Below, piece after piece: positions 45,696 to 54,574 of a stretch of 64,000 nt of DNA. This DNA comes from Salegentibacter echinorum (GTDB lineage Bacteria > Bacteroidota > Bacteroidia > Flavobacteriales > Flavobacteriaceae). Positions within the stretch are counted from its first letter, which is position 1. Every line of letters begins with the position of its first letter. The notes beneath the pieces are model-generated. The model was not told the origin of the DNA. It saw nothing but the letters and a program-made list of their open reading frames with translations, and made no database searches. The stretch covers positions 310,001 through 374,000 of the forward strand of contig NZ_FQVT01000003.1 in assembly GCF_900129445.1 (NCBI RefSeq). Reading direction: 5' to 3'. A program made the position numbers and the translations under genes.

Positions 45696-47324
45696 ATGAG
45701 AAAAATAAGTATCTTTTTTTTAGTTGCTCTATTTGTGAATACGTGCCTCGTGGCGCAGCATATAAATGTGATTCCTCAACCTTTATCTGTTCAAAAGGGA
45801 AAAGGAAATTTTAATTTAAATCAAAATACTTCTATAGCTGCAGATGAATTAAACCAAAACAATGTTGCTTATCTTCAAAGTATACTACATACCGTATTTA
45901 AAAAGAGTTTGAAGGTTAACAGGAAAAGGGTAAACGTTATTAATCTAAAGGTAGATTCAAGCCTGCTGGAAGAATTAGGCTCAGAGGGTTATTATTTAGA
46001 AGTTAATAAGAAGAATATCTCCATAAAAGGGGCAACTGACACAGGCGTCTTCTATGGAATTCAAACCTTACGACAACTTATTCCTTTAAATGTAGAGAAA
46101 GGTTTAAAAGCCTTGTCAATTCCAATGCTAAAGATTAAAGATAAACCCCGTTTTAGCTGGAGAGCTTTCATGTTGGATGAAGCACGATATTTTAAAGGTA
46201 CCAAAGAGGTAAAAAAAATACTTGATCAAATGGCTTTACTTAAAATGAATGTTTTTCATTGGCACCTTACAGACGATCAAGGTTGGCGTATACAAATAAA
46301 AAAATATCCTAAATTAACGGAAGTTGGTTCTTACAGAAGTAATAGCCAAATTGGGGGTTGGGATAGTGAAGAAAGATCGGGAGAAATACATAAGGGGTAT
46401 TATACTCAAGATCAAATTCGAGATATTATAGCTTATGCTTCCGAAAGAAATATAACGATTGTTCCGGAAATTGAAATGCCAGGACATGCTTCTGCAGCAA
46501 TTGCGGCATATCCCTGGTTAGGGACAATTGGCGAGTTGAAAGAGGTTCCGGTAGTTTTTGGTAAACTTCCGGACTCCTATAATGTGGCTGATCCAAGAGT
46601 TTATGAATTTATAGAAAACGTGCTCCAAGAAGTTATGGAGCTTTTTCCTGGAAAAGTTATTCATATTGGCGGAGATGAAGTAAAGTTTGGTGCATGGAAA
46701 AACTCTATAGAAGTTCAGAGGTTTATGAAAGAGAATGGATTAAAAACTCCAGCAGATTTTCAAATTTTCTTCACTAATAGGATATCTAATTTTATCGATA
46801 AAAGCGGGCATAGAATGATGGGATGGAATGAGATACTTGGAGGTAATGTACATGAATGGCAAAAGGCTGATGATGTTAAAGTACAGGAAAAATTGGCAGA
46901 GAGTGCTATAATTCATTTTTGGAAAGGTAGTACAGATTTAATAATACAAGCGGTAACCAACGGTTACGACATAGTAAATTCACATCACGTGTATACATAT
47001 TTAGATTATTCTTACAAGTATATTCCCATTGAAAAAGCTTATGAATTTGACCCAATACCTGAGAAGCTGGATAATGAATATCATGCTAAGGTTCTAGGTA
47101 TGGGGTGCCAAATGTGGGGAGAATGGATTCCTGATACAGAAGATATGGAAAGTATGATTTTCCCACGCTTAGCCGCATATGCTGAAGTTGGGTGGACTAA
47201 GAAAAATAGAAAGAATTATAACGCTTTTCGCAGTAATTTAAATTCAATGTTACAACGTTGGGAACTTGAAGGAATAAAATATTCCGGAAAATTTGAGGAA
47301 AAGGATTTTGTTGAAAGTAATTAA
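45696..47324 (+). CDS. GH20 beta-N-acetylhexosaminidase
   Basis: Exported 542-aa enzyme, signal peptide about 1-20. A GH20b-type N-terminal domain (about 22-150) precedes the TIM barrel with FSWRAFMLDEARYFKG, MNVFHWHLTDDQGWRI, IVPEIEMPGHASAAIAAYPW and the catalytic pair Asp-Glu in HIGGDEVKFGAW (about residues 324-335). These are the substrate-assisted hexosaminidase signatures. No additional C-terminal module, unlike the GH20 at 60782. It is the last gene before a strong terminator. Confidence 0.94.
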   Translation: MRKISIFFLVALFVNTCLVAQHINVIPQPLSVQKGKGNFNLNQNTSIAADELNQNNVAYLQSILHTVFKKSLKVNRKRVNVINLKVDSSLLEELGSEGYYLEVNKKNISIKGATDTGVFYGIQTLRQLIPLNVEKGLKALSIPMLKIKDKPRFSWRAFMLDEARYFKGTKEVKKILDQMALLKMNVFHWHLTDDQGWRIQIKKYPKLTEVGSYRSNSQIGGWDSEERSGEIHKGYYTQDQIRDIIAYASERNITIVPEIEMPGHASAAIAAYPWLGTIGELKEVPVVFGKLPDSYNVADPRVYEFIENVLQEVMELFPGKVIHIGGDEVKFGAWKNSIEVQRFMKENGLKTPADFQIFFTNRISNFIDKSGHRMMGWNEILGGNVHEWQKADDVKVQEKLAESAIIHFWKGSTDLIIQAVTNGYDIVNSHHVYTYLDYSYKYIPIEKAYEFDPIPEKLDNEYHAKVLGMGCQMWGEWIPDTEDMESMIFPRLAAYAEVGWTKKNRKNYNAFRSNLNSMLQRWELEGIKYSGKFEEKDFVESN

Positions 47325-47376
47325 CAGAGACTATATTTTTTAACACTTGAAAAAAGTTGTTAATGGGGGTAATTAG

Positions 47377-47413
47377 GGGGCAGACTTTCAGAGTCTGCCC
47401 CTTTCTTTTTATA
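47377..47413 (+). terminator. Strong rho-independent terminator
   Basis: Ten-bp stem ggggcagact / agtctgcccc with a 5-nt loop (47377-47401), then a T-rich tail ctttctttttat. It ends the fucP-to-GH20 transcript and insulates the susCD operon. Confidence 0.9.
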
Positions 47414-47525
47414 AGTTCTAATAAGTTAACCAAATATAGTTTTTCTCTTATTCACTGTACTGCAATATCGCTAAACTAATTTTTTTCTTAAATAAGTTTG
47501 TTTTTCTAAAAAAATTGTTAAATTA

Positions 47526-47541
47526 GCTAAAAGCATTTAGC
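47526..47541. promoter_or_regulatory. LacI operator site 3 (susC, distal)
   Basis: gctaaaagcatttagc, palindromic except for the centre, 196 bp before the susC start. Paired with site 4; the 49-bp spacing could support looping by a tetrameric or paired dimer regulator. Confidence 0.72.
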
Positions 47542-47574
47542 AAATATGAAAAAAAAAGATTTTTTTCAGTAAAA

Positions 47575-47590
47575 GCTAAAACGATTTAGC
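47575..47590. promoter_or_regulatory. LacI operator site 4 (susC, proximal)
   Basis: gctaaaacgatttagc, close match to the consensus gctaaatcgatttagc, ending 17 bp before the leader ORF and 131 bp before susC. Confidence 0.72.
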
Positions 47591-47607
47591 AACTAAATTT
47601 TTAATTT

Positions 47608-47688
47608 ATGAATAAAAACCAATTAATCGAAAACAAAAAAAAGAACCTGGTAAATAGAAGTAATTTGAATGTTTACGCTAGGGCTTAG
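47608..47688 (+). CDS. Possible 26-aa leader ORF upstream of susC
   Basis: Starts ATG at 47608 and encodes MNKNQLIENKKKNLVNRSNL followed by six residues, then a stop, ending 33 bp before susC. The Lys/Asn-rich composition recalls the basic N-terminus found before the signal peptide of some flavobacterial SusC proteins, so it could be a leader peptide or a relic of an older susC start. No independent support beyond position. Confidence 0.3.
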   Translation: MNKNQLIENKKKNLVNRSNLNVYARA

Positions 47689-47721
47689 CTTACTCAACTC
47701 TAACCATTAAAAAATTAAATT

Positions 47722-50700
47722 ATGATAAAAAAATTATGTTCGTCTTATGGACAATATAGACTATCAATTACCATGGGGTGTTTACTAGCTTTTTTTGGAA
47801 GTATGCAATTATATGCTGTATCTAAAATTGATTCGTCCAGAGATTTTGTAGATAAAATTATTCAGAAGGCTATTAATGGTCAAGTAACAGATCAAAATGG
47901 AATGTCTTTACCTGGGGTGAATGTTCAGGTTAAAGGAAAAGAAACCGTGGTTGTTACTGACTTTGATGGAAATTACAGCATTTCAGCTGTAACAGGTGAT
48001 GTTTTAGTCTTCTCTTTTATAGGAATGAAAACTACTGAAAAAAAGGTAGGTGATTTGGATATAATGAATATTACTTTAGAAGAAGATACTAGCGAACTGG
48101 ATGAAGTAGTAGTTGTCGGTTATGGAACCAAAGCTAAAACTTCTGTAACAGGGGCTGTTGAGGTAATTACAGCTGAAGAAATAGCAAGCAGGCCATCAAA
48201 TAATGTGCTTTCCACTTTACAAGGTATGGTGCCTGGTGCTACAATAACAAGGTCTGGGGGGCAACCTGGTCGGGAAGGTCTAAATATTAATCTTAGAGGT
48301 ATTTCGTCTGTAAATGGAGGTAATTCTCCCTTGATCCTTGTTGATGGAAATCCAGTTAATGATTTTAATACAATTAATCCAAAAGATATTAAAAGTATGT
48401 CATTCCTGAAGGATGCCTCTGCAGCAATATATGGTTCTAGGGCTGCTGGTGGAGTTGTTTTAATCACAACTAAATCTGGAAAGAAAGGAAAACCATCGGT
48501 AAGCTTGAATGCTTTTAGCGGGATTTCTAGTGTTTTAAATAAAATAGAGTACCCTACAATGATACAATATGCTTTAATGCATAGAGAAGCCGATATTAAT
48601 AATGGTGTCTCACCCTTTTGGAATGATGAAAGAATAGAGCGTATTGAACAGGGCTCATCACCTGTTAGGTTAGAGGGCTCCCCTGAATTTCAGTTTTTTG
48701 AAAGTACCGATTGGGTAGATGAGCTTTATGGTACTGGAATACAACAGGATTATAACTTAAGCATTAATGGTGGAGGGGATAATTCTAATTATTATTATTC
48801 TGTAGGATATAATAAAACCGACGGTATGTTGGAAGGCGCTCCAGATGTAGCTGAACGTTTCAATATTAGGGGTAATTATTCATTTAATATATCTGATAAT
48901 TTGAAAATTGATACCAGATTAACTTTTGAAAGATTGCAAACCGAAGAACTTTATTCGCTAGAGCGAGTAGTGAATTCAGTACGCTTAACACCCATTTTTT
49001 TTCCAGTAAAGACGCAAAGTGGAGAAAATTGGTTTTCTCAATGGGGGTACTCTAACCCTGTTGCTATGGCCAGAGAAGGAGCTCCATTGGAACGTTGGAC
49101 TAATAGATTCCTACCCAATTTAACAATAGATTGGGAGTTTTTAAATAACCTTAAAGTCGTAGCACAAGCGGGATTGACATTCGAAAATTTCGACTCAAGA
49201 CGAATTACAACACCAATTTCATATCACTTTTGGGACGATAAATTTGCCTATAATGAGTATGCTACTTTTCCAAATAATGCGAATTATGGATTTAGTAAAA
49301 CTAATCAACGTAATTATTCTGCTCGTTTGGAATATAATAATACTTTCAATGATATACATGAACTGAGTGTTATGGCCGGTGCTACGCATGATGAGTATGA
49401 TACTAGCAGTTTTAGTGCTTACCGTGATAATTTTATATCCGATGAGTTGTTTACGCTAAATTTGGGGGACAAAGAAAATATGTCTAATAATGGTGGCGGT
49501 TATCATTGGGCTTTACAATCATTAATTTCTCGTTTAAATTATAATTACAAGGGGAAATACTTTGCAGAAGCAAACTTTCGCTACGATGGTTCATCAAGGT
49601 TTATTGAAGATCAAAGATGGAAACTATTTAGTTCAGTACAAGCTGCTTGGCGATTGTCTGAAGAGAGCTTTATTAAATCTTTAGACTTTTTTGATAATTT
49701 AAAATTAAGGGTGTCGTATGGAGAGCTGGGTAACCAGTCAGGAATTGGCCTATACGACTATGTCCAGAATATCAATATTGGAGGACAGTATCCTTTTGGT
49801 GATACGCAGCGAGCTCAATCGGCAACCTTGGCTGGTATGGTTTCAACAAATAGAACCTGGGAGACCTTAATAGCGAGAAATATTGGAGTTGACGCTAATA
49901 TTTTTGATAACCGTATGAATGTTTCTTTCGATTATTATAAAAAAACCAATAAAAATATGCTGGTTGGGGTTACTTTACCATCAGTTTTGGGAGCTACACC
50001 TCCATTTACAAACAATGGAGAATTGGATTCCTGGGGATGGGAACTTAGCTTAGGATGGCAGGACCAAATTAATGATTTTCAATATGGTGCTAATTTGGTA
50101 TTAAGTAATAGTGATAACAAGGTAACAAATTTAGGAGGCTTTGATAATTATGCTGCTGGTTTGAATGGAGTTCGAGAAGGCTATAGAACTAATCTTTATT
50201 ACGGATTTGATTTTGATGGAATTATTCAAGACCAGGCAACCTTAGATGCTTATAAACAGCTTGATGGTGTTCCCGCTAATATTGATATTGGAGATGCAAT
50301 GTATAGGGATGTGGATGGTAATGGAAGAATAGATGCATATAGCGATGAGCGGGAAAATGGAGATTTAGTTATTCTTGGAACAACAGATCCTCAATATTCT
50401 TTTGGAATAAACATGAATGCAAAATATAAGGGTTTTGATTTTAGCGCCTTTCTGCAAGGCGTAGGTAAGCGAACCGTATTTAGGGAACATGAAGCAAGAG
50501 TACCATTCAATCAGCCTTGGTATCATCCACCTGCGCTATTTTACAATAATACATGGGCTCCGGAGCGTCCAGATGCTAAATATCCAAGAATATCGCACAG
50601 TAATATTAGAGATTGGAATTTTGCGCACTCTTCTAACAACAAAGAAAATGGTGCTTATATAAGGTTGAAAAATATTCAATTAGGTTATAGTTTATCAGAT

Positions 50701-50871
50701 AAGGTTCTGGAAAGTATTGGGGGAATTCAAAATCTGAGAGTCTATGTAAGTGCTAACGATATTTGGGATTATCATGAACTTCCAGGGGGATACGATCCCG
50801 AAGATAATTCCTGGGGTAGTAATTATCCTTTTGCAAAGACTATGGCAGTTGGCTTAGATGTAACATTTTAA
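47722..50871 (+). CDS. SusC/RagA-type TonB-linked outer-membrane transporter
   Basis: Outer-membrane importer for glycan oligosaccharides that works as a complex with the SusD lipoprotein. 1049 aa: signal region about 1-33, CarboxypepD-regulatory-like domain about 50-125 (GQVTDQNGMSLPGVNVQVKG), TonB/plug region with DEVVVVGYGTKAKTSVTGAV (about 127-146), LQGMVPGATITRSGG and LRGISSVNGGNSPLILVDG, then a 22-strand barrel ending KTMAVGLDVTF. It is 11 bp upstream of susD and preceded by two LacI-type sites, so its expression is tied to fucose catabolism. Confidence 0.95.
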   Translation: MIKKLCSSYGQYRLSITMGCLLAFFGSMQLYAVSKIDSSRDFVDKIIQKAINGQVTDQNGMSLPGVNVQVKGKETVVVTDFDGNYSISAVTGDVLVFSFIGMKTTEKKVGDLDIMNITLEEDTSELDEVVVVGYGTKAKTSVTGAVEVITAEEIASRPSNNVLSTLQGMVPGATITRSGGQPGREGLNINLRGISSVNGGNSPLILVDGNPVNDFNTINPKDIKSMSFLKDASAAIYGSRAAGGVVLITTKSGKKGKPSVSLNAFSGISSVLNKIEYPTMIQYALMHREADINNGVSPFWNDERIERIEQGSSPVRLEGSPEFQFFESTDWVDELYGTGIQQDYNLSINGGGDNSNYYYSVGYNKTDGMLEGAPDVAERFNIRGNYSFNISDNLKIDTRLTFERLQTEELYSLERVVNSVRLTPIFFPVKTQSGENWFSQWGYSNPVAMAREGAPLERWTNRFLPNLTIDWEFLNNLKVVAQAGLTFENFDSRRITTPISYHFWDDKFAYNEYATFPNNANYGFSKTNQRNYSARLEYNNTFNDIHELSVMAGATHDEYDTSSFSAYRDNFISDELFTLNLGDKENMSNNGGGYHWALQSLISRLNYNYKGKYFAEANFRYDGSSRFIEDQRWKLFSSVQAAWRLSEESFIKSLDFFDNLKLRVSYGELGNQSGIGLYDYVQNINIGGQYPFGDTQRAQSATLAGMVSTNRTWETLIARNIGVDANIFDNRMNVSFDYYKKTNKNMLVGVTLPSVLGATPPFTNNGELDSWGWELSLGWQDQINDFQYGANLVLSNSDNKVTNLGGFDNYAAGLNGVREGYRTNLYYGFDFDGIIQDQATLDAYKQLDGVPANIDIGDAMYRDVDGNGRIDAYSDERENGDLVILGTTDPQYSFGINMNAKYKGFDFSAFLQGVGKRTVFREHEARVPFNQPWYHPPALFYNNTWAPERPDAKYPRISHSNIRDWNFAHSSNNKENGAYIRLKNIQLGYSLSDKVLESIGGIQNLRVYVSANDIWDYHELPGGYDPEDNSWGSNYPFAKTMAVGLDVTF

Positions 50872-50882
50872 AAATAAAAATT

Positions 50883-52535
50883 ATGAGATTAAAAAATATT
50901 GTAACTATAATGCTTGTAATAGGCATTGCAAGCTCCTGCACCAAAGATTTAGATCTTTATCCAAAAGATCAGGTGTCAGATGGTTCCTTCTGGAACACAT
51001 CTAGGGATTTTGAACTAGCCGCAAATGCTTTTTATGGTAATTTGCCTGGGTTCTCCTATCCTAGGGATACAGATTCTGAAATAGCCTTTGGTCAAGGTCC
51101 TAATCCATTAAGTAATGGTTCCTATCTGCCACCAGATGAATCAGGGCTTTGGAATGGCGCATATGCGTCAATTAGAGGAATCAACTATCTATTGCAACAG
51201 AGCGGTGATTATGCTTATCCTAATGAAATTGAAAGATCAGTGGGTGAAGCATATTTTTTTAGAGCGTTTAATTATTTTAATTTGTTATCCAGTTTTGGAG
51301 GTGTGCCAATTATAACAGATGTATTAGATACTGATAGTGATCAGTTATTAGCACCACGAAATTCTAGAGTAGAAGTTGCAGATTTTATAATTTCTGATCT
51401 CCAAAAAGCGATTGATAGATTGCCAAGTCAGAGCGAAATTCCTGCAAATGAACTAGGGAAAGTATCAAAAGAAGCAGCCCAGGCATTTTTAAGCCGAGTG
51501 GCCTTATTTGAAGGTACCTGGGCGAAGTTTCACGGAGGAGAGAAAGCAAATGAACGTTTAGAAATCGCCGTACAGGCAGCTAAAGCAGTTATTGACGGAG
51601 GCCAATTTAGTTTATTTACAGCCTTTGGAACAGAAGAAAGCTATAGAAAACTTTTTATTGAAGCAGGTGAAGATAGTGAAGAGGTAATTCTCTCTAGAAG
51701 GTATGTATTGGATATCAATGGAACGCATAATGCAACTAGGTGGCTAGAGCAAAATATTCAGAATCCCACTCGTAGGCTTGTAGATAGTTATCTTTCAGTA
51801 GATGGGTTGCCAATATCAGATTCACCATTGTTTATGGGTTATAACACTATGACTTCAGAGTTTGAAAATAGGGATTCACGCCTGATGCAGACTGTCTTAA
51901 AGCCTGGGGTTGAATATGTAGGAGGGGGAGCTGCAATAATGACTTATGAAAAACCTAAATTGGATGGAGCATTAACGCGTACAGGTTATACTAATTATAA
52001 ATTTCTGGGTGAAACAGAAGAATCTTGGGCGGGTCGTGCAGAGTATGATAATATTGTTTTTAGATATGGGGAAGTACTATTGAATTATGCAGAAGCAAAA
52101 TTTGAATTGAATGGTAATATTTCCGATGAGGACTTAAACTTATCCATAAATAAGCTAAGAGACCGTGTTGGGATGCCACATTTGACAAATGCCCATGTGG
52201 AAAATAATATGCTCGATATGCAAACAGAAATACGTCGTGAAAGAAAAGTAGAATTGGCTTTGGAAGGTTTTAGACGTGATGATTTAAATCGTTGGAAGAT
52301 TGCAGAAGAGGTCTTGCCTAAAGCTATAAAAGGTATAAAGTTTGTCGGTACCCAATATGAAACAGAGTTCCCTGAAATTACGCCTGGAGTTAATTTTGAG
52401 GTAGATTCTGAAGGTTATATAATCGCAGAACCAGCTTCTAATAGAAATTTTGAAGTGCCTAAGCATTATTTATGGCCACTGCCCAAAAAACAATTAAACC
52501 TTAATCCTAATTTAGAACAAAATCCAGGTTGGTAA
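50883..52535 (+). CDS. SusD/RagB-type surface glycan-binding lipoprotein
   Basis: 550-aa outer-surface lipoprotein (lipobox ASSCTKD, Cys at about residue 19) that lids the SusC channel. SusD features: early DLYPKDQVSDGSFWNTSRDF, tetratricopeptide-like helices with VGEAYFFRAFNYFNLLSSFG (about 120-140), and the C-terminal NYAEAKFELNG, RRERKVELALEGFRRDDLNR and YLWPLPKKQLNLNPNLEQNP. Complete and directly downstream of susC. The transcript ends at a hairpin 63 bp later. Confidence 0.94.
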   Translation: MRLKNIVTIMLVIGIASSCTKDLDLYPKDQVSDGSFWNTSRDFELAANAFYGNLPGFSYPRDTDSEIAFGQGPNPLSNGSYLPPDESGLWNGAYASIRGINYLLQQSGDYAYPNEIERSVGEAYFFRAFNYFNLLSSFGGVPIITDVLDTDSDQLLAPRNSRVEVADFIISDLQKAIDRLPSQSEIPANELGKVSKEAAQAFLSRVALFEGTWAKFHGGEKANERLEIAVQAAKAVIDGGQFSLFTAFGTEESYRKLFIEAGEDSEEVILSRRYVLDINGTHNATRWLEQNIQNPTRRLVDSYLSVDGLPISDSPLFMGYNTMTSEFENRDSRLMQTVLKPGVEYVGGGAAIMTYEKPKLDGALTRTGYTNYKFLGETEESWAGRAEYDNIVFRYGEVLLNYAEAKFELNGNISDEDLNLSINKLRDRVGMPHLTNAHVENNMLDMQTEIRRERKVELALEGFRRDDLNRWKIAEEVLPKAIKGIKFVGTQYETEFPEITPGVNFEVDSEGYIIAEPASNRNFEVPKHYLWPLPKKQLNLNPNLEQNPGW

Positions 52536-52874
52536 AAATTAATAACAGTTAATTAAGACAGTTAGTTTGGTTAGCTTACACTTCATTGGTGTGAGTAAAA
52601 GGGAGTTGAAAGACTCCCTTTAAATTGTTAAAGCGATACCTTATTGTGAATTATAAATCATCAATGATAGTTATTTTTTGTTTTGAAATCTATAGTAAAA
52701 GAATTATCGGGTCTTGGATGTATATAAAAGTAAGATTGGTATATAATCGTTTTTTTGATATAAATTATATAATCAAGGCATAAATATGTTTTGCATACAG
52801 TTTTTTTCTAAATCAAAACCATAAAGTAAATTTTTCTATTGCGAATAAACTCTAACATACGATAAATTATAAAA
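52536..52874. other. Intergenic region after susD
   Basis: Contains the susD terminator (52598-52621) preceded by a second small hairpin (cttacac...ggtgtgag, 52575-52595); then AT-rich DNA with no recognised gene up to the broken phosphoesterase. Confidence 0.6.
52598..52623 (+). terminator. Terminator of the susCD operon
   Basis: Stem aaagggagt / actcccttt with a 6-nt loop; short U-run follows. Located 63 bp after the susD stop. Confidence 0.7.
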
Positions 52875-53776
52875 ATGAATTTTAAAAATAAGTCTATATA
52901 TAATCGGAGAATGGTGCTTAAAACTCTCGGATTAGCAGTTGGAGCGTCATTATTATCTAAGTTCTCATTAGCTTCCGATTCTGAACAGATTAACAATAAA
53001 CTCAAAAAAGTTTTGACAATAGCACACATAACAGAAGTACATATGCGTCCAGAACATAATGCTCCAAATCGGTTTAGGAAATGTATAGAAAAAATAAAAG
53101 AACATAATATTGATTTCATTTTAAATGGTGGAGATACCATATATGCTGCAGATTATTCTCACATAAAAAGAAAAAGGGTTCTAGAGCAATTGGATATATG
53201 GAATGAACTAAGAAACGAAATTGATGAGTATGAAATATTTAGTTGTTTAGGGAATCATGATATGTGGTGGGCTGCACCAAATAAATTAGACAAAATGTAT
53301 GGTAAGGATTATGTAGTCAACCAACTTAAAATACCAAATAGGTACTACAGTTTTGGTAAAGAGGGATGGCATTTTATTGTTCTTGATAGTAATAATAACG
53401 CGGGGGCATTAGATGAAAAGCAAAGGTTATGGCTGGAAAAAGATTTGGAAAAACTTAATAGGGAAGTAATGTTTTAATCATGTCCCATTATCCAATCTTA
53501 GGGGTTTGCACAACTCTGGAAGAAGGAGGAAATCATAAGGATAGTGATTACATTACAGATTTATTTTATAAACATAATGATAAAAGAATTAGTTGTTTGA
53601 GTGGTCATGTTCATTTGCTGGACAAAGCTACTTATAATGTAGATTACTATTGCAATGGAGCATTAAGTGGGTATTGGTGGGAAGAAGGAGATAAAAAATC
53701 AGTAGCTAAGTACTGGTATAAAGAAACCTCACCTGGTTATACGTTTGATAATGGACTACTTGAAAATACTTCTTAA
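52875..53776 (+). pseudogene. Calcineurin-like metallophosphoesterase, frameshifted
   Basis: Two adjoining frames encode one Tat-exported phosphoesterase of about 300 aa. The first (52875-53477) has a twin-arginine-like signal (NRRMVLKTLGLAVGASLL) and motifs NGGDTIYA and GNHDMWW. The second (53480-53776) has SHYPIL and the terminal GHVHLLD. One extra T in the run at 53472-53475 restores a single frame through MFLIMSHYPIL. The first metal motif reads HITEVH where the family has Asp-x-His, so a conserved Asp is Glu. Together these point to a decaying gene, although a sequencing error at the T run is possible. It sits after susCD and would have dephosphorylated an unknown ester. Confidence 0.8.
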
Positions 53777-53855
53777 CCTCAGACATTTTAAGTTGTTGTC
53801 AAGTCTTATTTTCTTTAGATAATATATTATCTAAAATTTATTTTTATATTTAATC

Positions 53856-53871
53856 GCTAAATCGAATTAGC
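53856..53871. promoter_or_regulatory. LacI operator site 5 (orphan)
   Basis: gctaaatcgaattagc, one mismatch from the consensus palindrome. It is followed only by pseudogenes, the first intact gene being 700 bp away, so it probably marks a lost promoter of the decayed GH172/transporter genes or still drives the GH141-like operon. Confidence 0.65.
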
Positions 53872-53969
53872 TGTCAAGTGATTTTACGAAACAGCCATAT
53901 TTATTTGCATAAATATTCAGTGAATTACTGGCTAAAACCTCTAATTCTCAATTAAAGCCGTAAAGTAGT

Positions 53970-54171
53970 ATTTCAAATTTAGATTTCATATTTACGGATT
54001 TCCTGAATATACAATGAATGAAATAGGAAGGACATTAGCATATCGCTGGCATTTAGATCACATTCCATTTAAAGATTCTATTCAGGTTAATGGGAGCATA
54101 ATACGAACAATACTATTGAAGCATATAATAAAAATGTAGTCTTTTATTACTTAAAAAATCAGAGTTATTAA
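53970..54171 (+). pseudogene. Remnant of a DUF2961 (GH172) gene
   Basis: Frame IYGFPEYTMNEIGRTLAYRW followed by HLDHIPFKDSIQVNG matches the conserved Y-R-W-H ... I-P-F-x-x-S segment of DUF2961 proteins. A frameshift near 54107 then gives NNTIEAYNKNVVFYYLKNQS and a stop, matching the family C-terminus. Only the last 65 or so codons survive. Confidence 0.6.
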
Positions 54172-54181
54172 ATTAACAGAT

Positions 54182-54280
54182 ATGAGAAGTTTAAAATTAA
54201 AGTTTTATGGAGTTGTTTTACTGTTAATAATATTAACAGCTTGTAATCTTCAACAAAATAAAACAGTCAGTTTAGTGTAA
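54182..54280 (+). pseudogene. Truncated lipoprotein start
   Basis: 32-codon frame beginning MRSLKLKFYGVVLLLIILTA then Cys: a complete lipoprotein signal with lipobox LTAC, followed by only 12 residues and a stop. Looks like the 5' end of a lost lipoprotein gene. Confidence 0.5.
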
Positions 54281-54324
54281 CGCTGTCTTTTACTTTGTTT
54301 TTCTTAAAACTAGCTGTCCATAGA

Positions 54325-54543
54325 AGGTGCTATTGCTATGACTGTAATGGGATATTTTGTCTATAGGAGCGGTTGTGTGCTACAATCGGAAGTTGCAATT
54401 CAAGGTGTACTATTGGTGTTTTCCATTGTACCCGCCATCCTTTTGTGATCGGCGCCCTGGTGATAGGATTATTTAAGTTCAATAACAAAACAATCAAAGA
54501 TAATGAGTTAAGGTTAGAAAAGTTGAGAGCCAATAGAAACTAG
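54325..54543 (+). pseudogene. C-terminal remnant of a GPH-type sugar:cation symporter
   Basis: Readable pieces VLQSEVAIQGVLLVFSIVPA and, after a one-base shift near 54445, FVIGALVIGLFKFNNKTIKD ending ELRLEKLRANRN and a stop. The pattern (QSEVAIQGxRLLFSIIPA ... GLFxFNNKT) is that of the last two helices of glycoside-pentoside-hexuronide symporters. The rest of the gene is missing. Confidence 0.6.
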
Positions 54544-54574
54544 GTAACAATCATAAAATTAAAAATCAATAGAA

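Larger units (their letters stand above)
47325..47721. other. Regulatory region before susC
   Basis: Holds the terminator of the upstream operon (47377), two LacI-type operators (47526 and 47575) 49 bp apart and a 26-codon leader ORF (47608-47688). AT-rich otherwise. Confidence 0.7.
53777..54574. other. Gene graveyard with three remnants
   Basis: About 800 bp between the broken phosphoesterase and the GH141-like gene hold an orphan LacI operator (53856), a GH172/DUF2961 tail (53970-54171), a lipoprotein signal fragment (54182-54280) and the end of a sugar symporter (54325-54543). No intact gene. Confidence 0.7.
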
